NCBI GenBank assembly: GCA_039714555.1
Contig: JBDLJB010000003.1
Coordinates: forward strand, 1-64,000
Direction of reading: 5' to 3'
Length of the DNA: 64,000 nt
Source: Namhaeicola sp039714555
GTDB lineage: Bacteria > Bacteroidota > Bacteroidia > Flavobacteriales > Flavobacteriaceae
In this document: in pieces, positions 7,762-16,306 of the stretch
Layout: each line of letters opens with the position of its first letter
How positions within the stretch are numbered: position 1 is the stretch's first letter
The notes under the pieces: model-generated
Database searches by the model: none
Told to the model about the DNA's origin: nothing
The model's input: only the letters and a program-made list of their open reading frames with translations
Made by a program: the position numbers and the translations under genes

Positions 7762-10700
7762 ATGAGTAATAATTTTAGAGAATACAAAGGGCTTGATCTT
7801 ACAAAAGTAGCAGATGAAATCTTAAACTATTGGGATGATAATGATATTTTTGAAAAAAGTATCAGCTCACGTGAAGGTAAAAAATCTTTTGTTTTTTATG
7901 AAGGGCCCCCTTCAGCAAATGGTTTACCAGGTATTCACCACGTAATGGGAAGAACCATTAAAGATATTTTTTGTCGATATAAAACGTCACAAGGATTTCA
8001 AGTTAAAAGAAAAGCTGGTTGGGATACCCATGGTTTACCAATTGAATTAGGTGTTGAAAAAGAATTGGGTATAACCAAAGAAGATATTGGAAAAACTATT
8101 AGTATTGAAGAGTATAATAGCGCTTGTAAAAAAGCAGTATTGCAATATAGTGATGTTTGGGAGGATTTAACTCGTAAAATGGGTTATTGGGTAGATATGG
8201 AAGATCCGTATATTACCTACAAACCAAAGTATATGGAAACACTTTGGTGGCTTTTAAAGCAGATGTATAACAAAGGATTGTTATATAAAGGTTATTCAAT
8301 TCAACCATATTCGCCAAAGGCCGGTACTGGTTTAAGTTCTCATGAGTTAAATCAACCAGGAACTTATCAAGATATTACTGATACAACAATTGTTGCCCAG
8401 TTTAAAGCATTAAAGGATACATTACCCGTTACTTTAAAAGATATTGAAGGAGATATTTATTTATTAGCATGGACAACAACACCATGGACATTGCCTTCAA
8501 ATACAGCTTTGACAGTAGGAAAAAAGATTGATTATATTGCTGTTAAAACATTCAATCAATACACTTTTGAACCTATTACCGTAGTTTTAGCTAAAGTCTT
8601 ATTAAAAACCCAATTTGATAAGAAATTTTATGAGGTTGAAAATGAATCTGAATTAACATCTTTTAAAAGTGAAGATAAAAAAATACCATATTTTATTGTA
8701 AACACTCTTAAAGGTAAAGATTTGTTAGAAATAAAATATGAACAACTGTTACCTTATGCTTTACCCTATCAAAATGCCGAAAATGCATTTAGAGTTATAG
8801 CCGGAGATTTTGTAACAACTGAAGATGGTACAGGAATTGTTCATACAGCACCTACTTTTGGTGCAGATGATGCTTTGGTGGCAAAACAAGCAAAACCAGA
8901 GGTTCCCCCTATGCTTGTTCTAGATGATAACAATAACCCCGTGCCTTTGGTTGATCTACAAGGTAGATTTACGAAGCACATGGGAGAACATGCCGGTAAA
9001 TATGTTAAAAATGAATATTATGAAAATGGTGAATTTCCTGAAAGATCGGTTGATATTGAATTAGCAATTAGGTTAAAAGTAGAAAACAAAGCTTTTAAAG
9101 TAGAAAAATATAAGCATAGTTACCCTAATTGTTGGAGAACTGATAAGCCAATTTTATATTATCCCTTAGATTCATGGTTTATAAAAGTTACTGATGTAAG
9201 AGATAGAATGTACCAATTAAACCAAACGATTAATTGGAAACCGGCATCAACAGGAGTAGGTAGATTTGGTAATTGGCTACAAAATGCTAATGATTGGAAT
9301 TTATCACGATCTCGTTTTTGGGGAACACCATTACCAATTTGGCGTACAGAAGACGGTACAGAAGAGATAATTATCGGATCTGTTGAAGAATTAAAGAATG
9401 AAATGCAAAAATCTGTTGAAAAAGGATTTATGCAAGAGAATGTTTTTGCCGATTTTGAAATTGGTAATATGAGTGAAGAGAATTATGAAAAAGTTGATCT
9501 TCATAAAAATGTTGTTGATGATATTGTTTTGGTCTCTCCTTCAGGGAAACCTATGCAAAGAGAATCTGATTTGATTGATGTTTGGTTTGACTCAGGGGCA
9601 ATGCCTTACGCTCAATGGCATTATCCATTTGAAAATAAGGAAAAAATCGATGGAAATTCTTTCTTTCCAGCCGATTTTATTGCAGAAGGAGTTGATCAAA
9701 CCAGAGGCTGGTTTTATACCTTACATGCTATTAGTACTACAATTTTTGACTCAGTTTCATATAAAAATGTTGTTTCTAACGGTTTAGTTTTAGATAAAAG
9801 TGGTAAGAAAATGTCGAAAAGATTTGGAAATGCTATTGACCCTTTTGAAACTATGAAAAATTATGGTCCAGATGCAACGCGATGGTATATGATCTCTAAT
9901 GCAAACCCATGGGATAATTTAAAGTTTGATTTAGCAGGTGTAGATGAAATTAAAAGAAAGTTCTTTGGTACATTGTACAATACATATTCTTTCTTTTCAC
10001 TTTATGCCAATATTGATAATTTTACTTATGCTGAAGAAGATATTGCTATAGAAAAAAGACCAGAAATTGATAGATGGATCTTATCTGAATTGAATACGCT
10101 TATTAAAAATACCGAAAAATATTTTGAAGATTACGAACCAACTAAAGCCGCAAGAGGAATTCAGTATTTTGTTACTGAAAATTTAAGCAATTGGTTTGTG
10201 AGATTAAGTAGAAGGCGTTTTTGGAAAGGTGAGTATCAGGAAGATAAGATTTCTGCATATCAAACACTCTTTACATGCTTGTTAAATGTTGCAAAATTGG
10301 CTTCTCCAATAGCTCCATTTTTTATGGAAAATTTGTATAGAGATTTAACAAAAAATACTTCAAAAAATAAATTTAGTTCTGTACATTTGGCAAAATTCCC
10401 TAAAGCAGATAGTTCTTTGATAAATTCATCTTTAGAAAGAAAAATGCAAAAGGCTCAAACCATTTCATCTATGGTTTTGTCATTGCGTAAAAAGGAAATG
10501 ATTAAAGTGCGTCAGCCATTGCAAAGGATTATGATACCTGTTTTAGATAAAACAGATAGAAATGATATTGAAGCCGTTCGTAATTTGATCAGTACTGAAG
10601 TGAATGTAAAAGAAGTAGAAATTATTGATGATACAAAGGGTATTATAGTAAAGAGTATTAAACCAAATTTTAAAATTTTAGGGCCGAAATTTGGAAAAGA

Positions 10701-11169
10701 TATGCGTTTTGTAATTACAGCATTACAAACGCTTTCAAATGAAGATATTGCTAAGATTGAAATAGAAGGTAACATTCAAATAAATATAAATGGTAAAAAT
10801 GAAACCATTAGTATTGATGAAGTTGAAATTTCTACTCAAGATATTGAAGGATGGTTAGTTGCTAATCAAGGCAATTTAACAGTAGCTTTAGACGTTACTA
10901 TATCAAATGATCTAAAAAATGAGGGAATTGCTCGTGAATTGGTCAATAGAGTTCAAAATCTGAGAAAGGATTCGGGATTAGAAGTTACAGATAAAATTAA
11001 ATTATATCTTAAGAAAGATGGAATTATTGATAAAGCTGTTCAAGATAATGCCGATTATATCAAAAATGAAACATTAACGAAAGAGTTAATCTTAAAAGAA
11101 GAAATTATTAATGGAAATAACATTGAATTTGACGATGTAAAGACAATGTTATTTATTGAAAAAGTTTAA
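7762..11169 (+). CDS. ileS: Isoleucyl-tRNA synthetase with GIHH instead of HIGH
   Basis: The 1,135-residue class I synthetase charges tRNA-Ile. The catalytic Rossmann fold, an inserted CP1 editing domain (with TTTPWTLPSN), KMSKR at 683-687 and an anticodon-binding C-terminal half are all visible. The length and the segment KAGWDTHGLPIELGVEKE point to the longer, eukaryote-like IleRS2 type. The HIGH signature reads GIHH at residues 57-60. I chose ATG 7762 over an in-frame ATG at 7726 because the latter overlaps a likely promoter and adds only a residue stretch unlike the family (FCKFIRICRI). The dksA-like gene follows after 4 bases, so they probably share a transcript. Confidence 0.96.
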   Translation: MSNNFREYKGLDLTKVADEILNYWDDNDIFEKSISSREGKKSFVFYEGPPSANGLPGIHHVMGRTIKDIFCRYKTSQGFQVKRKAGWDTHGLPIELGVEKELGITKEDIGKTISIEEYNSACKKAVLQYSDVWEDLTRKMGYWVDMEDPYITYKPKYMETLWWLLKQMYNKGLLYKGYSIQPYSPKAGTGLSSHELNQPGTYQDITDTTIVAQFKALKDTLPVTLKDIEGDIYLLAWTTTPWTLPSNTALTVGKKIDYIAVKTFNQYTFEPITVVLAKVLLKTQFDKKFYEVENESELTSFKSEDKKIPYFIVNTLKGKDLLEIKYEQLLPYALPYQNAENAFRVIAGDFVTTEDGTGIVHTAPTFGADDALVAKQAKPEVPPMLVLDDNNNPVPLVDLQGRFTKHMGEHAGKYVKNEYYENGEFPERSVDIELAIRLKVENKAFKVEKYKHSYPNCWRTDKPILYYPLDSWFIKVTDVRDRMYQLNQTINWKPASTGVGRFGNWLQNANDWNLSRSRFWGTPLPIWRTEDGTEEIIIGSVEELKNEMQKSVEKGFMQENVFADFEIGNMSEENYEKVDLHKNVVDDIVLVSPSGKPMQRESDLIDVWFDSGAMPYAQWHYPFENKEKIDGNSFFPADFIAEGVDQTRGWFYTLHAISTTIFDSVSYKNVVSNGLVLDKSGKKMSKRFGNAIDPFETMKNYGPDATRWYMISNANPWDNLKFDLAGVDEIKRKFFGTLYNTYSFFSLYANIDNFTYAEEDIAIEKRPEIDRWILSELNTLIKNTEKYFEDYEPTKAARGIQYFVTENLSNWFVRLSRRRFWKGEYQEDKISAYQTLFTCLLNVAKLASPIAPFFMENLYRDLTKNTSKNKFSSVHLAKFPKADSSLINSSLERKMQKAQTISSMVLSLRKKEMIKVRQPLQRIMIPVLDKTDRNDIEAVRNLISTEVNVKEVEIIDDTKGIIVKSIKPNFKILGPKFGKDMRFVITALQTLSNEDIAKIEIEGNIQININGKNETISIDEVEISTQDIEGWLVANQGNLTVALDVTISNDLKNEGIARELVNRVQNLRKDSGLEVTDKIKLYLKKDGIIDKAVQDNADYIKNETLTKELILKEEIINGNNIEFDDVKTMLFIEKV

Positions 11170-11173
11170 TATC

Positions 11174-11551
11174 ATGACAGAAAATAAAGTAAGATATTCA
11201 GACCAAGAATTAGAAGTATTTAAAGCAATAATTGAAGAAAAAATTAGACAAGCCAATGAAGATTTAGTGTTGATTAATAGTTCGTATAAAAACGACACTA
11301 ATAATGGTACAGATGATACTTCACCAACATTCAAAGCTTTTGAAGAAGGTTCAGAAACCATGTCTAAAGAAGCCAATGTTCAATTAGCAATACGTCAGGA
11401 AAAGTTTTTACGTGATTTAAATAATGCTCTTTTGCGTATTGAAAATAAAACCTATGGCATATGTCGTGTAACAGGTAAATTAATACAAAAAGAAAGGTTA
11501 AAATTAGTTCCACATGCAACTTTGAGTATTGAAGCAAAAAGAAATCAATAA
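11174..11551 (+). CDS. TraR/DksA family protein with degenerate zinc finger
   Basis: The 125-residue protein has an N-terminal coiled-coil helix pair and the C-terminal DksA/TraR fold (YGICRVTGKLIQKERL, then PHATLSIEAK). Canonical members carry four zinc-binding cysteines. Here only one remains (in GICR); the others are replaced by T and S/A, so no zinc site is expected. Loss of these cysteines appears common in Bacteroidota homologs. The likely role is binding the RNA polymerase secondary channel, but that is inferred from the family. The ATG at 11174 gives the normal N-terminus; a TTG at 11156 would overlap ileS. Confidence 0.85.
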   Translation: MTENKVRYSDQELEVFKAIIEEKIRQANEDLVLINSSYKNDTNNGTDDTSPTFKAFEEGSETMSKEANVQLAIRQEKFLRDLNNALLRIENKTYGICRVTGKLIQKERLKLVPHATLSIEAKRNQ

Positions 11552-11553
11552 AA

Positions 11554-11865
11554 TTGTTAAAAAAAGCACTTTTATTAAATCTGTTACTTTTTGTTTTAAA
11601 CTTATCTGCTCAAAATGAAGTTAATAAAACTTTATTAACCAATTCAAAACAAGTTTATATTGAACTTGATTTTATTGCAATTTGCAGAATATAATAGTTA
11701 ATGTTAATAAAGATTTAGAGTTTATAAAAAAGACGATCCTTTTAATAATGTTTTAAATAATGATAAAAAATAAAAGGGGTAATTAATAAACCTAAAAATG
11801 AGCTATATATTATTGCCATTAAGTCAAATATTTTTATTGAAAAGATAGTATCAAAAGTTAAATAA
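11554..11865 (+). pseudogene. Decayed small secreted-protein gene between dksA-like gene and lspA
   Basis: A TTG at 11554 opens a good signal peptide (LLKKALLLNLLLFVLNLSAQ) and 46 codons that stop at 11692. A second frame continues with FYCNLQNIIVNVNKDLEF from about 11670 to 11722. A third gives YKKDDPFNNVLNNDKK, and after another shift NELYIIAIKSNIFIEKIVSKVK runs to a stop at 11863. Together the pieces read like one protein of ~100 residues broken by several frameshifts and a stop. No intact open frame explains this 322-base gap. I do not recognise the family. A cluster of sequencing errors is a less likely explanation. Confidence 0.45.
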
Positions 11866-11873
11866 TAGTCCCG

Positions 11874-12536
11874 TTGAAAAAATCAATCATTTTAATTATT
11901 ATAATTTTATTATTAGATCAGATTAGTAAGATTTATATTAAAACACATTTTGTTCTAAGTGAAGAGATCAAAGTTTTTGGATTAGATTGGTTTAGAATAC
12001 ACTTTTTGGAGAATAATGGGATGGCATGGGGAAAAGAATTTGGTGGAAAATCAGGAAAATTATTCCTAACTTTATTTAGATTGGTAGCAATAACCGGAAT
12101 AGGTTATTGGTTGTACGACGCAATAAAGAATAAATCTTCAAAAATTTTATTGACTGCGATATCTTTAATTTTTGCAGGGGCATTAGGTAATATTATAGAT
12201 TCAGTTTTTTATGGAGAGATCTTTAGTGATAGCTACCGTAAACTTGCTACGTTTTTACCTTCTGAAGGAGGTTATAGTTCGTTATTTCATGGTAAAGTGG
12301 TTGATATGTTATACTTTCCATTAATTGATATGATGCTACCGGAATGGATACCTAATATACAATTTACATTACCGGATTGGTTACCATTTTTTGGAGGAAA
12401 ATATTTTTCTTTTTTTGAAAACAGACATTTTACCTTTTTTGATCCTGTTTTTAATATTGCCGATTCAGCAATTAGTATAGGAGTTGCTTTATTGATTGTG
12501 TTCAACAAGAAAGCATTTCCAAAGAAAAATGACTAA
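11874..12536 (+). CDS. lspA: Lipoprotein signal peptidase (signal peptidase II)
   Basis: This inner-membrane aspartyl protease removes signal peptides from diacylated prolipoproteins. At 220 residues it is longer than the ~160 of E. coli, because of an insert at about 150-185 between VVDMLYFPL and the last helix. Family motifs are present: LDQISK in the first helix, ENNGMAWG, GALGNIID and FNIADSAIS. The last two carry the paired catalytic aspartates. The usual Arg after the first Asp is Ser here. The start is TTG, chosen because the first transmembrane helix begins immediately after it. Its 3' end overlaps the convergent decarboxylase by 4 bases. Confidence 0.93.
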   Translation: MKKSIILIIIILLLDQISKIYIKTHFVLSEEIKVFGLDWFRIHFLENNGMAWGKEFGGKSGKLFLTLFRLVAITGIGYWLYDAIKNKSSKILLTAISLIFAGALGNIIDSVFYGEIFSDSYRKLATFLPSEGGYSSLFHGKVVDMLYFPLIDMMLPEWIPNIQFTLPDWLPFFGGKYFSFFENRHFTFFDPVFNIADSAISIGVALLIVFNKKAFPKKND

Positions 12537-13765
12537 TGAATTTCTTTAAGAGCATTTATTAACTGTAGTAAATTGTCAATTTCTACATGATCCATAATTA
12601 CAACCTTATACCACTTATTTGCTTCATTATGTTTTTGAGGTACTAAATGATATTTTTCGGCCATTTCTTCCGGAATATATTTGGCGTGTATGGTTACGAT
12701 ATTCATTTTTTCTTCACGAAAATATTTGACACCCAATTCGTTTAATTGTTTACAAAACCAATCTGTTCGCATTTGCAGTACACTAATTTTTTCATACCAT
12801 CCAAAAGGGCCATAAGTAAACAATATCATCCAAAAAGCAACAGCATTTGCTCCCGATCTACTTCCACAAAGTGTTAGATCCATTCCCTCAACATATTCAG
12901 CTTCTTTGGTTAAAACATTTTCAATTAATCCTTTTCTACTTAAATAAACGCCGGTGCCATAAGGTGCTTGAAGCATTTTATGAGCATCAATAGTTATTGA
13001 GCATATTTTTGGATTGGCAAAATTTATTGTAGATTTTTTATTGCTAAAAGGATAAACAAAACCACCATAAGCACCATCAATATGAAGTTTATAATGAAGA
13101 TTTAATTCTTCTAATAAATTAGTATAAGTATCTGGATTATCTACTGACCCAAACATAGTAGTAGCCATATTAGAAATGATGATAAAATATTTTTTCCCTT
13201 CTTGAACAGCATTGCTAACAATTTTTTTGAGTGCAATTTCATCAATAACTCTGTTTTCAAATTTAACAGGGATAGAATATAATTTAATGTTCAACACATT
13301 TGATCCTTTTGGGATAGAATAATGAGTATCTTCGGAAGCTAAAATTGCAATTTCATTATTTTTTGCATTGTGTTTGTTGATAAAATAATTTCTAAATACC
13401 CACATGGCTTGAATATTTGCTTCGGTGCCTCCCGGAGCTATATATCCGTCAAATTCATCTTCTTTACTTTTAAAAACATCTACAGCCAATACTTTTAAAA
13501 CCTCACGCTCAATTTCTTGCGTACCTTTAAAAGCAACTTCAGAAGTTCCAAAAGTATGACAGCCAATATGGTTTGGATTGGCAACATATGTTTTTAATGA
13601 AGGAGCATCTTTTAAAAAAGGAGCATCACTATAAAAAACTCTTTCATCTAATTTTGATGCAGGATATCCTAATGAAGTATCTTGAGAAAAATCTACATTT
13701 TCTGATAGTGCTTTTTCAATTCTGTCTTGACGTTCTTTATGCGTAAGTTTTTTCCAATATTTCAT
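12533..13765 (-). CDS. Pyridoxal-phosphate-dependent decarboxylase (group II)
   Basis: The 410-residue enzyme has the group II decarboxylase fold. A GGTEANIQAM segment binds cofactor phosphate, HIDGAYGGF supplies the Asp that contacts the pyridine nitrogen, and TIDAHKM carries the Schiff-base lysine. GSRSGANAVAFW is also typical. The family includes histidine, tyrosine, glutamate, aspartate and diaminobutyrate decarboxylases; sequence alone does not fix the substrate here. The histidine/tyrosine type seems nearest. It stands alone, reads against lspA, and has no transporter or antiporter next to it that would suggest acid resistance. Confidence 0.85.
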   Translation of the reverse strand: MKYWKKLTHKERQDRIEKALSENVDFSQDTSLGYPASKLDERVFYSDAPFLKDAPSLKTYVANPNHIGCHTFGTSEVAFKGTQEIEREVLKVLAVDVFKSKEDEFDGYIAPGGTEANIQAMWVFRNYFINKHNAKNNEIAILASEDTHYSIPKGSNVLNIKLYSIPVKFENRVIDEIALKKIVSNAVQEGKKYFIIISNMATTMFGSVDNPDTYTNLLEELNLHYKLHIDGAYGGFVYPFSNKKSTINFANPKICSITIDAHKMLQAPYGTGVYLSRKGLIENVLTKEAEYVEGMDLTLCGSRSGANAVAFWMILFTYGPFGWYEKISVLQMRTDWFCKQLNELGVKYFREEKMNIVTIHAKYIPEEMAEKYHLVPQKHNEANKWYKVVIMDHVEIDNLLQLINALKEIH

Positions 13766-13886
13766 TTATAGATATTAATAATTATTATATGTGTAATTAT
13801 ATATAAAAAATAGATGGTAAATTTACGAATTATAAATTTGTTTTTTACTTATTTTTACAAGAGTAAATTCAATTAATTTTATAAGA

Positions 13887-14501
13887 ATGAAAAGAATTAG
13901 TTTATTTATTTTAGTTGGTTTGATAGGGTTTTTAATAGCCAGACAATTTTATAAAAATGAAAAGACACAAGAAACACACGAAGATATTCAAGTTATAATA
14001 CAAAGTGTTAAAAATATGAATAAGTTGATTGTATCAGAAGGAATTTTTAGTGAAGTATACAATTTTCAGGATGCAAAAAAATATTTTTATGACACTTTTG
14101 AATTTAAGAAAAGTGTGATTGTAACTGTTAATGCAAGAGTACAAGTTCTTTTTGATTTAAATTTAATGGATTTAGAAATTGATTCAATCCATAAAAAAAT
14201 TATTATCAAATCAATTCCAAAAGAAGAGATTACTATTATTCCCCAGGTTAAATATTTTGACCTTCAGCAAAGTACTTTTAATACTTTTGATAAAGAAGAA
14301 TTAAACAAGATCAACAAAAAAAGTATTGATAAAATTAAACAAACTGCTGAAGTAAGTGATTTAGTAGAAAATGCCAAGGAAAGATTAGTAATTGAATTGA
14401 AAAAAATGTACCAATTATCAAATATTTTAGGTTGGGAAGTTGTTGATGAAACAGATACCCAGTTAATGGATAATTTCGTATTTGAAATACCTAAATTTTG
14501 A
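13887..14501 (+). CDS. DUF4230 domain-containing protein
   Basis: The protein has 204 residues with one N-terminal membrane helix (about residues 4-19, followed by RQFYKNEK) and a soluble part matching DUF4230, a domain of unknown function common in Bacteroidota and Firmicutes. Features include EGIFSEVYNFQDAKKYFYD, VTVNARVQVLFDLNL and a helical C-terminal third. It is probably anchored in the inner membrane with the domain outside the cytoplasm. Its stop overlaps the uvrC TTG start by 4 bases, which suggests translational coupling. A shared function with DNA repair is not implied. Confidence 0.8.
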   Translation: MKRISLFILVGLIGFLIARQFYKNEKTQETHEDIQVIIQSVKNMNKLIVSEGIFSEVYNFQDAKKYFYDTFEFKKSVIVTVNARVQVLFDLNLMDLEIDSIHKKIIIKSIPKEEITIIPQVKYFDLQQSTFNTFDKEELNKINKKSIDKIKQTAEVSDLVENAKERLVIELKKMYQLSNILGWEVVDETDTQLMDNFVFEIPKF

Positions 14502-16279
14502 ATTTAAAAGTTATCATAAAAACATTACCAGAAACCCCCGGAGTTTATCAATACTTTGATAAGGATGGAAAGATAATATACATAGGTAAAGCAAAAAATT
14601 TAAAAAAAAGAGTTGCTTCTTATTTTACAAAGAATCATGAATATGGTAAAACAAGAGTCTTAGTAAATAAGATATCTGATATTAAACATATTGTTGTTGA
14701 GACAGAAACAGATGCTTTACTTTTAGAGAACAATCTAATAAAAAAATATCAACCTCGTTATAACATATTATTAAAAGATGATAAAACATATCCATGGATC
14801 TGTATTAAAAAAGAAGCTTTTCCAAGAGTTTTTTTAACAAGAAATATTATTAAAGATGGTTCAGAGTATTTTGGGCCCTATACATCAGTAAGAACAGTTA
14901 GAGCTCTTTTATCATTGATCAAAGAATTGTACCCTTTGCGAACATGCAATTATAATTTATCACCTCAAAATATTAAAAATAAAAAATATAAGATATGTCT
15001 AGAATACCATATTAAAAATTGTAAGGGTGCTTGTGAGGGATTGCAAAATGAATCTGATTACCAAAATGATATAAACGAAATTAGAAATATTATAAAAGGT
15101 AGTTTTAAATCTTCTATAAAAAGATTTAAATTATTGATGTATGATCTTGCTGATCAATCCGAATATGAAGAAGCTCATAAAATTAAAAGTAAAATTGATC
15201 TATTAGACAATTATCAGTCAAAATCAACAATTGTAAATCCATCAATTACAAATGTTGATATTTTTTCTATAATTTCTGATGAAACTTATGCATATGTCAA
15301 TTTTTTAAAAATTTCTAATGGAGCCATTATCCAATCTCATACAGCCGAATTTAAAAAGAAATTGAATGAAAGTGATAAGCAATTATTAGAATTGGCTATT
15401 GTTGAGATAATGCAAAGATTTAATTCTTTTTCAAAAGAAATTTATGTCCCTTTCAAAGTTGATGTTGGTGAAAATATTAAAGTGACTGTGCCTAAGTTAG
15501 GAGATAAAAAAAGAATTGTTGATCTATCCCTAAGAAATGCAAAATATTACCGACAAGAACAATTTAAACAAATTCAAATTATAGACCCTGAGAGACATAT
15601 TAAAAGAATAATGAAACAAATGCAGGGGGATTTGCGTCTAACTAATGAACCAAGGCATATTGAATGTTTTGATAATTCAAATATTCAGGGAACAAACCCT
15701 GTTGCTGCTTGTGTTGTTTTTAAAAATGGGAAACCCAGTAAAAAAGAATATCGGCATTTCAATATTAAATCGGTTGTAGGTGCAGATGATTTTGCGTCTA
15801 TGGAAGAAGTTGTTCATAGGAGGTATAAAAGGCTTTTAGATGAAGATCAGGATTTACCACAATTAATTGTAATTGATGGAGGTAAAGGTCAGCTGAATTC
15901 GGCATTAAAAAGCCTAGAAGTTTTAGGATTAAGAGGAAAGATTGCCATTATTGGAATTGCAAAAAGATTAGAAGAAATTTATTATCCGGATGACCCAATA
16001 CCTTTATATTTGGATAAGAAATCAGAAACATTAAAAATTATTCAGCAATTGCGAAATGAAGCACATAGATTTGGAATTACACATCATAGAAATAGAAGAA
16101 GTAAAGGCGCAATTCAATCGGAACTGTCAAATATTAATGGAATAGGTGAAAAAACTATTTTGAGTTTATTAAAAAAGTATAAATCTGTTAAAAGAATTCA
16201 GGAGACTTCTTTAGAGGATTTAGTAAAAATTATAGGAAAAGATAAGGCATCCAAAATATTTAATCATTATCATCAATAA
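14498..16279 (+). CDS. uvrC: UvrABC excinuclease subunit C
   Basis: UvrC makes both incisions in nucleotide excision repair after UvrB loading. The 593 residues contain the GIY-YIG nuclease domain (GVY at 15-17, YIG at 28-30), a cysteine-bearing segment (CLEYHIKNCKGACEG), a UVR motif for UvrB contact at about 205-240, the RNase H-like C-terminal nuclease (CFDNSNIQG, DDFASMEE, IDGGKGQLN), and two helix-hairpin-helix motifs at the end (NINGIGEKT). Length is normal. The start is TTG overlapping the upstream stop; it gives the expected N-terminus before the GIY-YIG domain. Confidence 0.96.
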   Translation: MNLKVIIKTLPETPGVYQYFDKDGKIIYIGKAKNLKKRVASYFTKNHEYGKTRVLVNKISDIKHIVVETETDALLLENNLIKKYQPRYNILLKDDKTYPWICIKKEAFPRVFLTRNIIKDGSEYFGPYTSVRTVRALLSLIKELYPLRTCNYNLSPQNIKNKKYKICLEYHIKNCKGACEGLQNESDYQNDINEIRNIIKGSFKSSIKRFKLLMYDLADQSEYEEAHKIKSKIDLLDNYQSKSTIVNPSITNVDIFSIISDETYAYVNFLKISNGAIIQSHTAEFKKKLNESDKQLLELAIVEIMQRFNSFSKEIYVPFKVDVGENIKVTVPKLGDKKRIVDLSLRNAKYYRQEQFKQIQIIDPERHIKRIMKQMQGDLRLTNEPRHIECFDNSNIQGTNPVAACVVFKNGKPSKKEYRHFNIKSVVGADDFASMEEVVHRRYKRLLDEDQDLPQLIVIDGGKGQLNSALKSLEVLGLRGKIAIIGIAKRLEEIYYPDDPIPLYLDKKSETLKIIQQLRNEAHRFGITHHRNRRSKGAIQSELSNINGIGEKTILSLLKKYKSVKRIQETSLEDLVKIIGKDKASKIFNHYHQ

Positions 16280-16306
16280 AAAAGAGCCTTTAGCGTTTTA
16301 AAGATT

